Source of the DNA: Microbacterium foliorum
GTDB lineage: Bacteria; Actinomycetota; Actinomycetes; Actinomycetales; Microbacteriaceae
Direction of reading: 5' to 3'
Assembly: GCF_006385575.1 (NCBI RefSeq)
Contig: NZ_CP041040.1
Span: 1,550,001-1,614,000 of the forward strand
Length of the DNA stretch: 64,000 nt
Of the stretch, positions 27,247-35,956 are shown piece after piece. The first letter of the stretch is position 1, and the number at the start of each line of letters is the position of its first letter. The notes under the pieces are model-generated. The model saw nothing but the letters and a program-made list of their open reading frames with translations, ran no database searches and had not been told where the DNA came from. The translations under genes and the position numbers were made by a program.

Positions 27247-28502
27247 CCGTCGTCGCCCTCACGGCGGCACAGCAGGCGGCGGTGCAGCGGAGAACCGTGC
27301 TGGTTCTCTCGTCTGGACAGGTGCTCGGCGGAATCGCGTTCGGAGCGACAGTGTCGCTCGGTGCGCTGCTCGCCGCCGACATCTCCGGCAGCGACGCGTT
27401 GTCGGGACTCGCGACCGCATCGGTCACGCTCGGCGCCGCGCTGTGCGCGATCCCGCTGGCTCGCCTCGCCGCCAGGGTGGGGCGCCGCCGTGCACTGACA
27501 CTCGGCAATCTGTTCGCGCTCGTGGGGATCGCGGTCGTGATCCTCGCGGCGTCGCTGCGGGTGTTCCCGCTGCTGCTGGTCGGCATCCTGATGATCGGAG
27601 CCGGCAACGCGGGTAATCTGCAGTCGCGATTCGCCGCCACTGATCTCGCCGCGCCGCAGCACAGAGGGCGCGACCTCTCGATCGTCGTGTGGGCGACCAC
27701 CATCGGCGGAGTCGCGGGCCCTCTGCTGCTCGGACCGGGTGAGATCGTCGGCGCGGCGATCGGCATGCCGCCGCAGACCGGTTCCTACGTCTTCTCATTC
27801 GTCGCCCAATGCGCGGCTCTCATCCTCTACCTCGTGGCGCTGAGGCCCGACCCTCTGCTGGCCGCGCAGCAGCTTGCCTCAGCGGCTGCTGCGGGGGCCA
27901 CAGGCAAGGTGATCGCAGACAGACCGGTGGTGGCTCGCTATGCGATGTTCGCGGTCGCCGGTTCGCACGTCGTGATGGCATCTGTCATGGCGATGACTCC
28001 GGTGCATCTCGCGCACATGGCGCACGGTGCGCACGGGATGGCGCCCACTCCGGCCGACGTCTCGGCTCTCGTCGGCATCACGATCGCCCTGCACGTCGGG
28101 GGCATGTACGCGCTGTCGCCGCTCTTCGGCGTTCTCGCTGACCGATGGGGTCGGCTGCGTGTTGTCCTGCTGGGGCAGGTGCTCCTCGGGGCCGCGCTGG
28201 CGTTCGCCGTGTTCGCGAACGATCGGGAGTGGGGCGTGATCGTGGCTCTGATCCTGTTGGGGCTCGGATGGAGCGCGGCGACGGTTGCGGGGGCCGCGCT
28301 GCTGACCGAGTCGAGTGCTCCCGAGATCCGCACGCGCAGGCAGGGACGCAGCGACTCGCTGATGAGCCTCTCGGCGGCTGCGGGCGCGGTGCTCGCCGGC
28401 GTGGTGCTCTCGAACTTCGACTATGCCGGACTGGGCGTAGCCGCGTCGGTCATCGTCGTCGTCATCGTCGCGCTCTCGCCTCTCGGACGCCCGAAGCGAT
28501 GA
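27243..28502 (+). CDS. MFS transporter (12 TM)
   Basis: The 419-residue membrane protein has about twelve hydrophobic helices. The loop LAARVGRRRALTLGNLFAL fits the helix 2-3 region. A His/Met-rich periplasmic stretch, MTPVHLAHMAHGAHGMAP (about residues 250-268), is unusual and might bind metal. The C-terminal half has FGVLADRWGRLRVVLLG. It overlaps the FAH gene upstream and the methyltransferase downstream by 4 bp each, so all three are cotranslated. The substrate is unknown. Confidence 0.85.
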   Translation: MTVVALTAAQQAAVQRRTVLVLSSGQVLGGIAFGATVSLGALLAADISGSDALSGLATASVTLGAALCAIPLARLAARVGRRRALTLGNLFALVGIAVVILAASLRVFPLLLVGILMIGAGNAGNLQSRFAATDLAAPQHRGRDLSIVVWATTIGGVAGPLLLGPGEIVGAAIGMPPQTGSYVFSFVAQCAALILYLVALRPDPLLAAQQLASAAAAGATGKVIADRPVVARYAMFAVAGSHVVMASVMAMTPVHLAHMAHGAHGMAPTPADVSALVGITIALHVGGMYALSPLFGVLADRWGRLRVVLLGQVLLGAALAFAVFANDREWGVIVALILLGLGWSAATVAGAALLTESSAPEIRTRRQGRSDSLMSLSAAAGAVLAGVVLSNFDYAGLGVAASVIVVVIVALSPLGRPKR

Positions 28503-29263
28503 AGGACTGGGCGGGCACGGGACGCGCGTACGCCGACTCGTATGCCTCGCTGTGCGTCGGGACCGCAGGCGCACTGCTCGGGATGCTCGGAGCCCCTGCG
28601 GGCCGCTCGCTGCTCGATGTCGGTTCCGGAACCGGTCTCCTCGCGGCGTCATTCGTCGATGCCGGTTGGGACGCGACCGGGTGCGAGCCCGAGCCGACGA
28701 TGCGGGAAGTCGCACTGCAGGAGCACCCGGAGATCCGGGTGCGCGACGGGGCGCTGCCGTCGTTGCCGTTCGCGGACGCGGAGTTCGATGCGGTCGTGGC
28801 GAACTTCGTGCTGAATCACGTCGCCGACCCCCGGGCGTCGGCCGGCGAGCTCCTTCGCGTCTCTGCCGATCTGGTGGCGGCCACTATCTGGACGAGCTCG
28901 CCGAGCTGGCTCTGGCGAGAGGTGTGCGATCGAGCGGCTCTCATCCCGTCGGAAGGCGAGCGGCTTCCGCCGGAGAAGGACTTCGAGCGGACCGTCGACG
29001 GCTTTGCGAGAATGCTCGGCGATGCGGGCTGGACGAGCCCGCAGGTGTCGGAGATCACCTGGACGTGGTCGGCGGACGCGCCAGCGCTGTGGGCGTCCGC
29101 TGAAGGAGGCGTCGGGGGAGCCGGGCAGTTCTATCGTGCTCTCGACGACGCTGGTCGGCGTTCGTTCCGCGCGGCCTTCATATCCGTGTGCGACGAGCGA
29201 TCGATCGCCGGGCGCCTGCCGCTCGTGCATTCTGCGGCGGTTGCCGTGGCGTCGCACCGCTGA
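28499..29263 (+). CDS. SAM-dependent methyltransferase
   Basis: The 254-residue class I methyltransferase has the SAM-binding motif LLDVGSGTGLLAASF (about 38-52), an acidic post-I residue in GCEPEPTM, and motif IV-like FDAVVANFVLNHVADP. The methyl acceptor is unknown. The ATG overlaps the TGA of the MFS gene in ATGA. It ends the FAH-MFS-methyltransferase unit. A hairpin at 29294-29335 lies downstream, shared with the convergent flavoenzyme gene. Confidence 0.88.
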   Translation: MKDWAGTGRAYADSYASLCVGTAGALLGMLGAPAGRSLLDVGSGTGLLAASFVDAGWDATGCEPEPTMREVALQEHPEIRVRDGALPSLPFADAEFDAVVANFVLNHVADPRASAGELLRVSADLVAATIWTSSPSWLWREVCDRAALIPSEGERLPPEKDFERTVDGFARMLGDAGWTSPQVSEITWTWSADAPALWASAEGGVGGAGQFYRALDDAGRRSFRAAFISVCDERSIAGRLPLVHSAAVAVASHR

Positions 29264-29293
29264 GTCCCCTCCCTCACCCGAGTGCCCCGCGGT

Positions 29294-29335
29294 TCCTCGG
29301 CGCCGCGACCGCCTGTGTCGGCGCGGCACCGAGGA
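29294..29335. terminator. Hairpin between convergent genes
   Basis: TCCTCGG-c-GCCGCG pairs with CGCGGC-a-CCGAGGA (13 bp with one mismatch) around a 14-nt loop. No T-run is present. Confidence 0.5.
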
Positions 29336-29353
29336 GCAGCTGCATCGCGGCGA

Positions 29354-30598
29354 TCAGGTGTACCAGGTCGGCTCAGGCACCTCGTTGCGCAGCACGTAGT
29401 CGCCGACCTCACGTTTCTTGTACGCGATCGGGTCGTGCAGGCTGTGCGTGCGCAGGTTGCGCCAGAAGATGTCGAGGCCGACCGAGTTGGCCGAGGCTCG
29501 GGCACCCGTGAGCTCGTAGATCTTCGTGGCGACCTCCAGGCCGTCGTCGACGATGCGCAGCTTCCCCGCCGCGATGCGCACGGCGATCTCGCCACGTCGG
29601 CGTGCAGTGAGGTCTTCGCGAGGGGCGTGCAGCACCGCGCTGATCTCGGAGCCCACGGCATCCAGCAGTGCTTCATCCGCCCACAGCTTCGAGGCCAGTT
29701 CGCCATAGCCCTCGAGCAGGTACCACTCGTCCGTCGCGTGCTGCTTGTCGTCGCCGCCGTACGGCCACGGGCGGGTGGTCGATCGGGTGTAGGCGGATGC
29801 CGTCTCGAGTGCACCCTGTGCGATGCCGAGGTAGAAGTTGGCGAACACGAGCTGGATGGTCGGCACGTTCAGGGTGTTGTACGTCAGTGGCTGGAACACC
29901 CGGTCGACGAAGCCGGCTGCCGCTGTCCAGGGCACGCGCACGTCACGGATCTCCACGGACCCCGATTCGGTCAGTCGCTGGCCCAGGTTGTCCCAGTCGT
30001 TCCCGAAGACGATTCCCTCCTGAGCCGTGGGGACGATCGCGAAGATGTGCGTCTCGGTGCCTTCGAGTACGCCTTCGAGGACGGTCAGATCCGAGATCTG
30101 ACCACCGGTGGAGAAGGACTTGCGGCCGGAGAACACCAGGTCGTCGCCGTCTTCGCGGACCACCAGATCGGAGTCGCGGGGGTTGACCGCGCCGCCGAAG
30201 ACGAAGTCGTTCGCGGTGTACAGCTCCTCGACCGCGTCGATCTGCTCTTCGGTTCCGACGAGACGAGCCGCCCACGCCCAGAGGTAGTGGTAGCCGAGGA
30301 CCTGTCCGATCGATCCGTCGCCGCGGGCCACCGCCCTGATCACGCGGTACGCGGTGTCCCAGCTCTCGCCGGCGCCGCCGTGGGCGCGAGGGCCGAGCAG
30401 GGTGACGAGACCCGAGTCCTTGAGCAGCTGCACCTCAGCTCGAGGCGTCGCGTTCGCGCGGTCCCTCTCGACGGCATCCACCGCGAGGATGTCGGCCACC
30501 TCCTCGGCGCGGTCGATCCATTCGCGGCTCGTCTGAGGTCTCGGCGCGCCGAGCCAGCGATCGCTGAGGCCTGTCGTCACTGCATCCGTGATTGTCAC
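29354..30598 (-). CDS. Acyl-CoA-dehydrogenase-fold flavin monooxygenase (DszC/SfnB-like)
   Basis: The 414-residue flavoprotein has the acyl-CoA dehydrogenase layout. A helical N-terminal domain has RVIRAVARGDGSIGQVLGYHY, a central beta domain has FSGRKSFSTGGQISDLTVLEG, and a C-terminal helical domain follows. The length and the SfnB/DszC-like wording (sulfur acquisition oxidoreductases using FMNH2) fit better than a fatty-acid dehydrogenase, since the usual catalytic-base region is not conserved. A role in using organosulfur compounds is an inference. GTG at 30598 has AAGGGTGACAAC upstream. Twin symmetric sites lie further upstream. Confidence 0.75.
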   Translation of the reverse strand: MTITDAVTTGLSDRWLGAPRPQTSREWIDRAEEVADILAVDAVERDRANATPRAEVQLLKDSGLVTLLGPRAHGGAGESWDTAYRVIRAVARGDGSIGQVLGYHYLWAWAARLVGTEEQIDAVEELYTANDFVFGGAVNPRDSDLVVREDGDDLVFSGRKSFSTGGQISDLTVLEGVLEGTETHIFAIVPTAQEGIVFGNDWDNLGQRLTESGSVEIRDVRVPWTAAAGFVDRVFQPLTYNTLNVPTIQLVFANFYLGIAQGALETASAYTRSTTRPWPYGGDDKQHATDEWYLLEGYGELASKLWADEALLDAVGSEISAVLHAPREDLTARRRGEIAVRIAAGKLRIVDDGLEVATKIYELTGARASANSVGLDIFWRNLRTHSLHDPIAYKKREVGDYVLRNEVPEPTWYT

Positions 30599-30661
30599 GT
30601 TGTCACCCTTCCGGTTGGTCGATGCGGCAACGATAGGAGCGCGATCGGTCTGAATGCGGGT

Positions 30662-30696
30662 TGTTACCCAGGGTGAGTGACTGTTACCCACGGTGA
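30662..30696. promoter_or_regulatory. Twin operator-like repeats in the flavoenzyme/gltX divergent region
   Basis: TGTTACCCAGGGTGA (30662) and TGTTACCCACGGTGA (30682) are direct repeats exactly 20 bp apart. Each is a near-palindrome GTTACC-N3-GGTGA(C). Two sites on one face of the helix suggest cooperative binding of a regulator. Confidence 0.6.
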
Positions 30697-30757
30697 CCCC
30701 TCTCCACCGGCCTGTTGTCGCGGGCGGATCGGGGAGGTCGACATGCGACCCGGCAAC

Positions 30758-30763
30758 TAGAAT
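30758..30763 (+). promoter_or_regulatory. -10 box TAGAAT before gltX
   Basis: TAGAAT ends 9 nt before the gltX ATG, so the mRNA leader would be only a few nucleotides long. Confidence 0.5.
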
Positions 30764-30772
30764 CGAGGGGAT

Positions 30773-32278
30773 ATGGCTACCCCGCACCCCCTCACCACGA
30801 CCGCCAGCGGAGCCGACGTACGCGTCCGCTTCTGCCCCTCGCCGACCGGACTGCCGCATGTCGGCATGGTCCGCACCGCACTCTTCAACTGGGCGTTCGC
30901 CCGCCACAACGGCGGGAAGATGGTGTTCCGCATCGAGGACACCGACGCCGCCCGAGACAGCGAGGAGAGCTTCCGCCAGCTCGTCGACGCGCTGACCTGG
31001 CTCAAGATCGACTGGGATGAGGGGGTCGAGGTCGGTGGTCCCCACGCTCCCTACCGTCAGTCCGAGCGCCACGACATCTACCACGGCGTGATCGACAAGC
31101 TCCTCGCATCGGGCGCACTGTACGAGAGCTTCTCGACTGCGGAAGAGATCGATGCTCGTAACGAGGCGGCCGGGCGGGCGAAGCAGCTCGGATACGACAA
31201 CCACGATCGTCACCTCACGACCGAGCAGAAGGACGCCTTCCGTGCCGAAGGGCGCCAGCCCGCGCTCCGTCTGCGGGTGCCGGACGAGGACCTCACCTAC
31301 GTCGACCTGATCCGCGGCGAGGTGACCTTCCCCGCAGGTTCGTTCCCCGACTTCGTGGTGGTGCGTCCGAACGGCATCCCGCTGTACACCTTCGTGAACC
31401 CGGTCGACGACGCGCTGATGGGCATCACGCACGTCCTGCGCGGAGAAGACCTGATGCCCTCGACGGCTCGCCAGCTCGCGCTCTACGCGGCACTGATCGA
31501 TGCAGAGGTCACCACGTTCGTGCCCCGCTTCGCCCACATGCCCCTGGTGCTCGGCGAGACCGGCAACAAGAAGCTCTCCAAGCGCGACCCGCAGGCCGAT
31601 CTGTTCCTGCATCGGGATCGCGGCTTCATCCACGAGGGGCTGCTGAACTACCTCGCGCTCCTCGGCTGGTCGATCGGCCACGACCGCGACGTGTTCACGC
31701 TCGACGAGTTCATCGAGGCATTCGACATCGTCGACGTGAATCCGAACCCGGCACGCTTCGATCAGAAGAAGGCCGAGTCGATCAACGGCGACCACATCCG
31801 CAAGCTCGGCGAGAAGGACTTCGCCGAGAGGACGATCCCGTACCTCGCTGCTGCGGGCCTCTTCGATGAGCCGACGCATGAGCAGCTCGTGCTCGCCTTC
31901 CGCGTCGCGCCGCTCGTGCAGGAGCGGGTGCAGCTGCTCGGCGATGTACCGGGCATGGTCGGGTTCCTCTTCACCGATGACGTCTCGTACGACGCCGATG
32001 CGCTCAAGGGGCTTCCCGCGAACGCCGCCGAGGTCCTCGACGCCTGCGTCGTCGCACTCGAGCCGGTGACCGAGTTCACGCCCGAGAAGATCCAGGATGC
32101 TCTCGCTGAGGCGCTGGTCGAGAATCTCGAGCTCAAGCCCCGTGTCGCCTACGGCCCTCCGCGCGTCGCGATCACCGGCCGTCGTATCTCGCCGCCGCTG
32201 TTCGAGTCCATGGAGCTCCTGGGCAAGGACGAGTCGCTGCGGCGGCTGCGGTCACTGTCGGCGTTCCTCGCCAACTGA
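30773..32278 (+). CDS. gltX: Glutamyl-tRNA synthetase
   Basis: GltX charges tRNA-Glu. This class I synthetase of 501 residues has the HIGH-type motif [19 protein letters not shown] (about residues 23-41), FRIEDTD (about 58) and the KMSKS-type motif KKLSKRDPQ (about 265). The C-terminal anticodon-binding helical domain is intact. Many actinobacteria lack GlnRS and use a non-discriminating GluRS plus GatCAB; that is background knowledge, not shown here. A UUCG hairpin follows, and tRNA-Gln lies 167 nt downstream. Confidence 0.96.
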   Translation: MATPHPLTTTASGADVRVRFCPSPTGLPHVGMVRTALFNWAFARHNGGKMVFRIEDTDAARDSEESFRQLVDALTWLKIDWDEGVEVGGPHAPYRQSERHDIYHGVIDKLLASGALYESFSTAEEIDARNEAAGRAKQLGYDNHDRHLTTEQKDAFRAEGRQPALRLRVPDEDLTYVDLIRGEVTFPAGSFPDFVVVRPNGIPLYTFVNPVDDALMGITHVLRGEDLMPSTARQLALYAALIDAEVTTFVPRFAHMPLVLGETGNKKLSKRDPQADLFLHRDRGFIHEGLLNYLALLGWSIGHDRDVFTLDEFIEAFDIVDVNPNPARFDQKKAESINGDHIRKLGEKDFAERTIPYLAAAGLFDEPTHEQLVLAFRVAPLVQERVQLLGDVPGMVGFLFTDDVSYDADALKGLPANAAEVLDACVVALEPVTEFTPEKIQDALAEALVENLELKPRVAYGPPRVAITGRRISPPLFESMELLGKDESLRRLRSLSAFLAN

Positions 32279-32294
32279 CGAGGGAGGCGGGTGG

Positions 32295-32317
32295 GGAGCA
32301 GCGCTTCGGCGCTCTCC
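32295..32317 (+). terminator. UUCG-capped hairpin after gltX
   Basis: GGAG-c-AGCGC, loop TTCG, GCGCT-CTCC forms a stable tetraloop hairpin 17 nt after the gltX stop codon. No T-run follows. Confidence 0.6.
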
Positions 32318-32445
32318 TGCCCGTCGCCGTGGTCGCGCAGAGCAATGATCAGCGGGCGACGCGCCCGGACGGACCGAGGCGTTTTGGCATTCGGGCCGTG
32401 GCTCGGGTAGGCTTGACTCTCGGTGCGAGGCTCCGGTTTCGCCCT

Positions 32446-32517
32446 TGGGGTATGGTGTAATTGGCAACACGGCGGTTTCTGGTTCCGTTGTTCTTGGTTC
32501 GAGTCCAGGTACCCCAG
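32446..32517 (+). tRNA. tRNA-Gln(CTG)
   Basis: This is a 72-nt cloverleaf. The acceptor TGGGGTA pairs with TACCCCA and the discriminator is G. The anticodon loop TTCTGGT gives CTG, with a U-U mismatch at the base next to the loop. The T arm has the TTCGAGT loop. CCA is not encoded. Confidence 0.94.
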
Positions 32518-32520
32518 CAA

Positions 32521-32558
32521 GACGAAAACCCCCGCTCAGGCGGGGGTTTCGTCGTTTC
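32521..32558 (+). terminator. Terminator after tRNA-Gln
   Basis: GACGAAA-a-CCCCCGC pairs with GCGGGGGTTTCGTC around loop TCAG with one bulged A. GTTT follows. Confidence 0.85.
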
Positions 32559-32569
32559 CGGTAGTGCGT

Positions 32570-33361
32570 CTACTCGCACTCGCCGATGAACTCGAGGTAG
32601 CACACCGCCTCGTGGGTGACTGCTGGCTCATAGTCTTCGTTCGATACCTGGCGGGTATCGATCTCGGGCGTCTGATGCAGACTTCCAGAGCTGCCGAGCG
32701 TTGCGACGTAATAGCCGTCACCGTCCAGCGCCTTCATCTCGTCTATCGCGGTGCTGTACTCCGCACACAGGAGGGTCGCGGCCTCGGTGAGTTCGACATC
32801 GACGCAGGCAGCCGTATAGGTCGCGACCATCAGGTTCGTGCAATCGGTCCAGTCCTGATTCACCGAGCACGGGTTCACGTCGTCCATCGTGACGTCGACG
32901 CGACCGGTCTCGTACTCTTCGCTGCGGAAGGTCTCCGGCTGTTCCGGCACATCGGTCTTCGTCCAGTGGCGTGCTGTGGCGAAGGCGAAGATCACGACGA
33001 TCACCGCGATCAGCAGCAGCGCCCCGAGGACCGACAGGGCCACCCACAGCCCGACGCGCTTCTTGGTGCCGGGTCGGCCCTCCGGCGCGGATGCATAGCC
33101 CGGGTAGACGGGAGGACCGGCAGGGGCTCCGTCCTGCGCGGAGACGCCGGGAGCCGCTGCATATGCGGGCGGCGGCCCATCGTATGCGGGCGGCGGGGGA
33201 GTCGTCGGCTGCGTCGAAAGCCAGTACGCGTACCAGCTCTGTGCGGATGCTGGATCGTCGGCCACCTGCTGCGCTTCGAGGTCGGTGAGCTGCACTCCCA
33301 GCGCCGCCCGCAGATCTGCACTGATCAGGGACGTGCGGAACTCCTCGAATGACATGGCCAT
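32570..33361 (-). CDS. Membrane-anchored protein with Pro-rich linker, unknown function
   Basis: The 263-residue protein begins MAMSFEEFRTSLISADLRAALG. A Pro/Ala/Tyr-rich linker (about 50-95) and a basic patch GTKKR follow, then one hydrophobic segment LWVALSVLGALLLIAVIVVIFAF (about 102-124). The extracellular domain has four or more Cys (NPCSV, TDCTN, AACVD, LLCAE, VCYLEF, GECE) that could pair. The architecture resembles actinobacterial proteins with a cytoplasmic tail, one TM helix and a disulfide-bonded outer domain. No family is assigned. The start may be 33355 instead; neither has a clear ribosome site. Confidence 0.7.
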   Translation of the reverse strand: MAMSFEEFRTSLISADLRAALGVQLTDLEAQQVADDPASAQSWYAYWLSTQPTTPPPPAYDGPPPAYAAAPGVSAQDGAPAGPPVYPGYASAPEGRPGTKKRVGLWVALSVLGALLLIAVIVVIFAFATARHWTKTDVPEQPETFRSEEYETGRVDVTMDDVNPCSVNQDWTDCTNLMVATYTAACVDVELTEAATLLCAEYSTAIDEMKALDGDGYYVATLGSSGSLHQTPEIDTRQVSNEDYEPAVTHEAVCYLEFIGECE

Positions 33362-33566
33362 AGTCAAGAGGATGACAGACGTCGGTGTGTCCGACAATCC
33401 GATCCCTGAGCAGCAGTCGTACCCACTCGGCGCCGCCCGAAGGACCCGGCGTCGCCTAGCAGGTCGCCCGTGTCTCGCGCCATGCCCTTCAGTCCGCGCT
33501 TCTCGTCGGTCATCGTGATCGAGAAGCACCACCCATGCCACACGCGGCGTGACTGAGAGGACGAGA

Positions 33567-34526
33567 ATGGCGCTCACGAGAGTCGTGCCCGGCGAGACGC
33601 CCGGAATCCGACGCGTACGATCCGGGTCCGGATTCAGATATGTCGACGCCGGCAACACCCCGGTCGCCGAGGCCGACCGGGAGCGCATCCGCGACCTCGC
33701 CATACCCCCGGCGTGGAAGGACGTGTGGATCGCCGCCGATCCGCTCGCGCACATCCAGGCAGTCGGAACCGACGATGCCGGACGACGCCAGTACCTCTAC
33801 CACCCGCTCTGGCGCACGGGGAGGGATCAGCGCAAGTTCGCTCGAGCGCTCAAGCTCGCCGCCGCGCTGCCTGCGGCCAGGGCGAAGGTCACGCGCGCCA
33901 TCGGGCAACCGGGTCTGACGCGAGAGCGAGCACTCGCGGTCTCCTTCCGCCTGCTCGATGACGCCGCTCTGCGCATCGGCTCCGAGCGCTACCTCGTGAA
34001 GCACGGCAGTCGGGGGCTCAGCACACTCCGTCGACGGGACGTGCGCATCGACGGCAGCGACGTGGCACTGAGCTTCCCCGCGAAGAGCAAGCAGCTCGCC
34101 GCGATCGAGATCACCGACGCCGCCCTCGCCGAGGCACTGTCGGAGTTCGCCGTCGGGTCGCCCAAGGCACCGCTGCTCGCGTACCGCAAAGGCCGCCGCC
34201 GGGTGCGCCTCACGTCGGGCGAGGTCAACGACTATCTTCGGCAGGTCGCCGGGGCATCGTTCACGGCGAAGGACTTCCGCACGCTGCACGGCACGATCCT
34301 CGCGGCGGACGCGCTCGCGCGGATCGGTCGACTCGAGACGAAGAACGAGCGGCGGCGTGCCGAGCGCCTCGCCGTGCAGGCCACGGCGTCAGCGCTCGGC
34401 AACACCCTCGCGGTGGCCAGAGGGAGCTACATCGACCCGCGTGTGTTCCGGCTCTACGCGCGCGGTCGCACTCTCGATCTCACGGTGTCGCCCGAGACGG
34501 CGATCCGCAAGCTCCTCGGGCGCTGA
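33567..34526 (+). CDS. Type IB DNA topoisomerase
   Basis: The 319-residue enzyme belongs to the poxvirus-like bacterial topoisomerase IB family, which relaxes supercoils by a 3'-phosphotyrosine intermediate. The N-terminal domain has IRRVRSGSGFRYVD and IPPAWKDVWIA. The catalytic domain has LRIGSERYLVKHGSRGLSTLRRRDV (first Arg), KDFRTLHGT (second Arg) and the C-terminal ARGSYIDPRVF with the nucleophilic Tyr near residue 296. ATG at 33567 has GAGAGGA upstream. It converges on the 3-hydroxyacyl-CoA dehydrogenase gene, only 7 nt away. Confidence 0.93.
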   Translation: MALTRVVPGETPGIRRVRSGSGFRYVDAGNTPVAEADRERIRDLAIPPAWKDVWIAADPLAHIQAVGTDDAGRRQYLYHPLWRTGRDQRKFARALKLAAALPAARAKVTRAIGQPGLTRERALAVSFRLLDDAALRIGSERYLVKHGSRGLSTLRRRDVRIDGSDVALSFPAKSKQLAAIEITDAALAEALSEFAVGSPKAPLLAYRKGRRRVRLTSGEVNDYLRQVAGASFTAKDFRTLHGTILAADALARIGRLETKNERRRAERLAVQATASALGNTLAVARGSYIDPRVFRLYARGRTLDLTVSPETAIRKLLGR

Positions 34527-34533
34527 GAGCGAT

Positions 34534-35391
34534 TCAGCTCTCTCGGGGATAGGTGTAGAAGCCCTCGCCCGTCGCCACGCCCAGCTTGCCCTTGTCGATG
34601 TACTGCTCTTTGAGCAGCTCGGCGAACCGCTGCTGCTTCTCGCCCCCAATGCGGGAGATGTTGTATGCAGTGGTGAGCCCGACGATGTCGTAGATCTCGA
34701 AAGGCCCGGCCGGGGCGCCGGTGCCGATCCGCCACGTTGCATCGATCGCCTCGGGTTCGGCGATCCCGTCGACGAGCAGCTCTGCTCCGGCCTGCAGGAA
34801 GGGCACGAGCAGCGAGTTCAGCAGGTACCCGGCCTTCTCCTTCTTGATCTGGATCGGGACCATGCCGATCTTCGTCGCGAACTCGACGACCTCGTCATAA
34901 ACGGCGGGGTCGGTGGCGGGCGTTCCCATGACCTCCGCCGTGTTGTGCGACCAGATCTCGTTCGCGAAGTGCAGAGCGAGGAAGCGGTCGGGGCGTCCCG
35001 TCGACTCAGCGAGTGCGCTGGGAAGCAGGGTCGAGGAGTTCGTCGCGAAGATCGTCGACGCGGGTGCGGCGGCGGCGAGGGTGCGGTAGATGCCCTGCTT
35101 GAGCTCGAGGTTCTCCGGCACGGCCTCGATGATGAGGTCGGCAGAAGCTGCGGCCTCCGCGAGGTCGGACGTGAGGCGGATGCGGCCGATCGCGGCCTGT
35201 GTACCCCCGTCTGCGGCGTTCTCGACGCCGTCGGCGACGTAGCGCGCGGAAAGATTCTCGAATCGCTCGGCCGCGCGGTCGAGCGCAGGCTGATCGATGT
35301 CGTACGCGACGACGTCGAAACCGTGGAAGGCGGTCTGGAACGCGATCTGCGATCCGAGCACGCCGGTGCCGAGAACAGTGATGTTCTTCAT
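34534..35391 (-). CDS. 3-hydroxyacyl-CoA (3-hydroxybutyryl-CoA) dehydrogenase
   Basis: The 285-residue NAD-dependent enzyme has the Rossmann motif VLGTGVLGSQIAFQTA at the N-terminus, IEAVPENLELKQ (about 90), ATNSSTLLPSALA (about 115) and the catalytic His in RFLALHFANEIW (about 140). The C-terminal dimer domain has NSLLVPFLQAGAELL. It interconverts 3-hydroxyacyl-CoA and 3-oxoacyl-CoA in fatty-acid or butyrate metabolism. AGAAGAGA precedes the ATG. It lies 35 nt downstream of a MarR gene on the same strand. Confidence 0.9.
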   Translation of the reverse strand: MKNITVLGTGVLGSQIAFQTAFHGFDVVAYDIDQPALDRAAERFENLSARYVADGVENAADGGTQAAIGRIRLTSDLAEAAASADLIIEAVPENLELKQGIYRTLAAAAPASTIFATNSSTLLPSALAESTGRPDRFLALHFANEIWSHNTAEVMGTPATDPAVYDEVVEFATKIGMVPIQIKKEKAGYLLNSLLVPFLQAGAELLVDGIAEPEAIDATWRIGTGAPAGPFEIYDIVGLTTAYNISRIGGEKQQRFAELLKEQYIDKGKLGVATGEGFYTYPRES

Positions 35392-35426
35392 TTCTCTTCT
35401 TCCTCTGATGGCCTCGTGGGCCGTGG

Positions 35427-35873
35427 TCAAGCCGGGTCGTCGCCTCTGTCGAAGCGCTGGAGGTCATGCGCGAAGCGCTCCACCTCGGCGTCCGTCCAGT
35501 GCGCGAGATGCGCGTCGATCACGCCCTGCAGCGACCGCATCGTGTTGCGGAAGGCCTCTTCGCCCTCGGCGGTCAGCTCGAGGGGACGGCCGCGCCCGGC
35601 GGCTGACGGCGTCTCCTGCACGAGGCCGAGAGACACGAGCGCCGAGAGCTGGCGCGACACGGTCGACCGGTTGAGGCGGAACATGTGGGCGATGTCCGTC
35701 GAACGGATCCCCGGCTCATCGGCGATCGCCATGACGATGGACTGATCAGTGATCGACAGCCTCGGCTCTTCCGCACGGGCGTCGACGAGGCCGCGGCGCG
35801 TGACGGCGACGAGGGATCGCAGGACGACGGCGCTGTCGCTGCGACGTCCGCGCGAATCCTCTTGCTGTTGCAT
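35427..35873 (-). CDS. MarR-family transcriptional regulator
   Basis: The 148-residue regulator has SITDQSIVMAIADEPGIRSTDIAHMFRLNRSTVSRQLSALVSLGLV (about 40-85) as the winged-helix core and GRGRPLELTAEGEEAF as the wing. It lies upstream of the hydroxyacyl-CoA dehydrogenase gene on the same strand and is divergent from pepN. Two perfect inverted repeats occupy its start region, consistent with autoregulation. Confidence 0.88.
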   Translation of the reverse strand: MQQQEDSRGRRSDSAVVLRSLVAVTRRGLVDARAEEPRLSITDQSIVMAIADEPGIRSTDIAHMFRLNRSTVSRQLSALVSLGLVQETPSAAGRGRPLELTAEGEEAFRNTMRSLQGVIDAHLAHWTDAEVERFAHDLQRFDRGDDPA

Positions 35874-35916
35874 AGTGCAACTCTACGCTCGTTGTGTTGT
35901 GTGACGCAACACAACG
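35867..35916. promoter_or_regulatory. Two operator-like dyads between marR and pepN
   Basis: GTTGCA-tag-TGCAAC (35867-35881) spans the marR start codon. CGTTGTGTTG and CAACACAACG (35890-35899 and 35907-35916) are perfect 10-bp arms with a 7-nt spacer. Both share the TTG...CAA theme. Confidence 0.65.
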
Positions 35917-35956
35917 CGAGGACTTCTCCGAGGATCTCAGATGGAAGGATGGAGAC

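Noticed and set aside
30599..31879. N-terminal extension of the flavin monooxygenase frame to 841 residues
   Set aside because: The extra part lies antisense to gltX and has no domain. GTG at 30598 with AAGGGTGA upstream gives the normal family length.
33372..33518. Possible small forward gene beginning MTDVGVSDNPIPEQQSYPL
   Set aside because: Its first 20 residues look plausible, but the rest becomes Arg/Pro/Cys-rich. It has no promoter spacing or family match, so it was not annotated.
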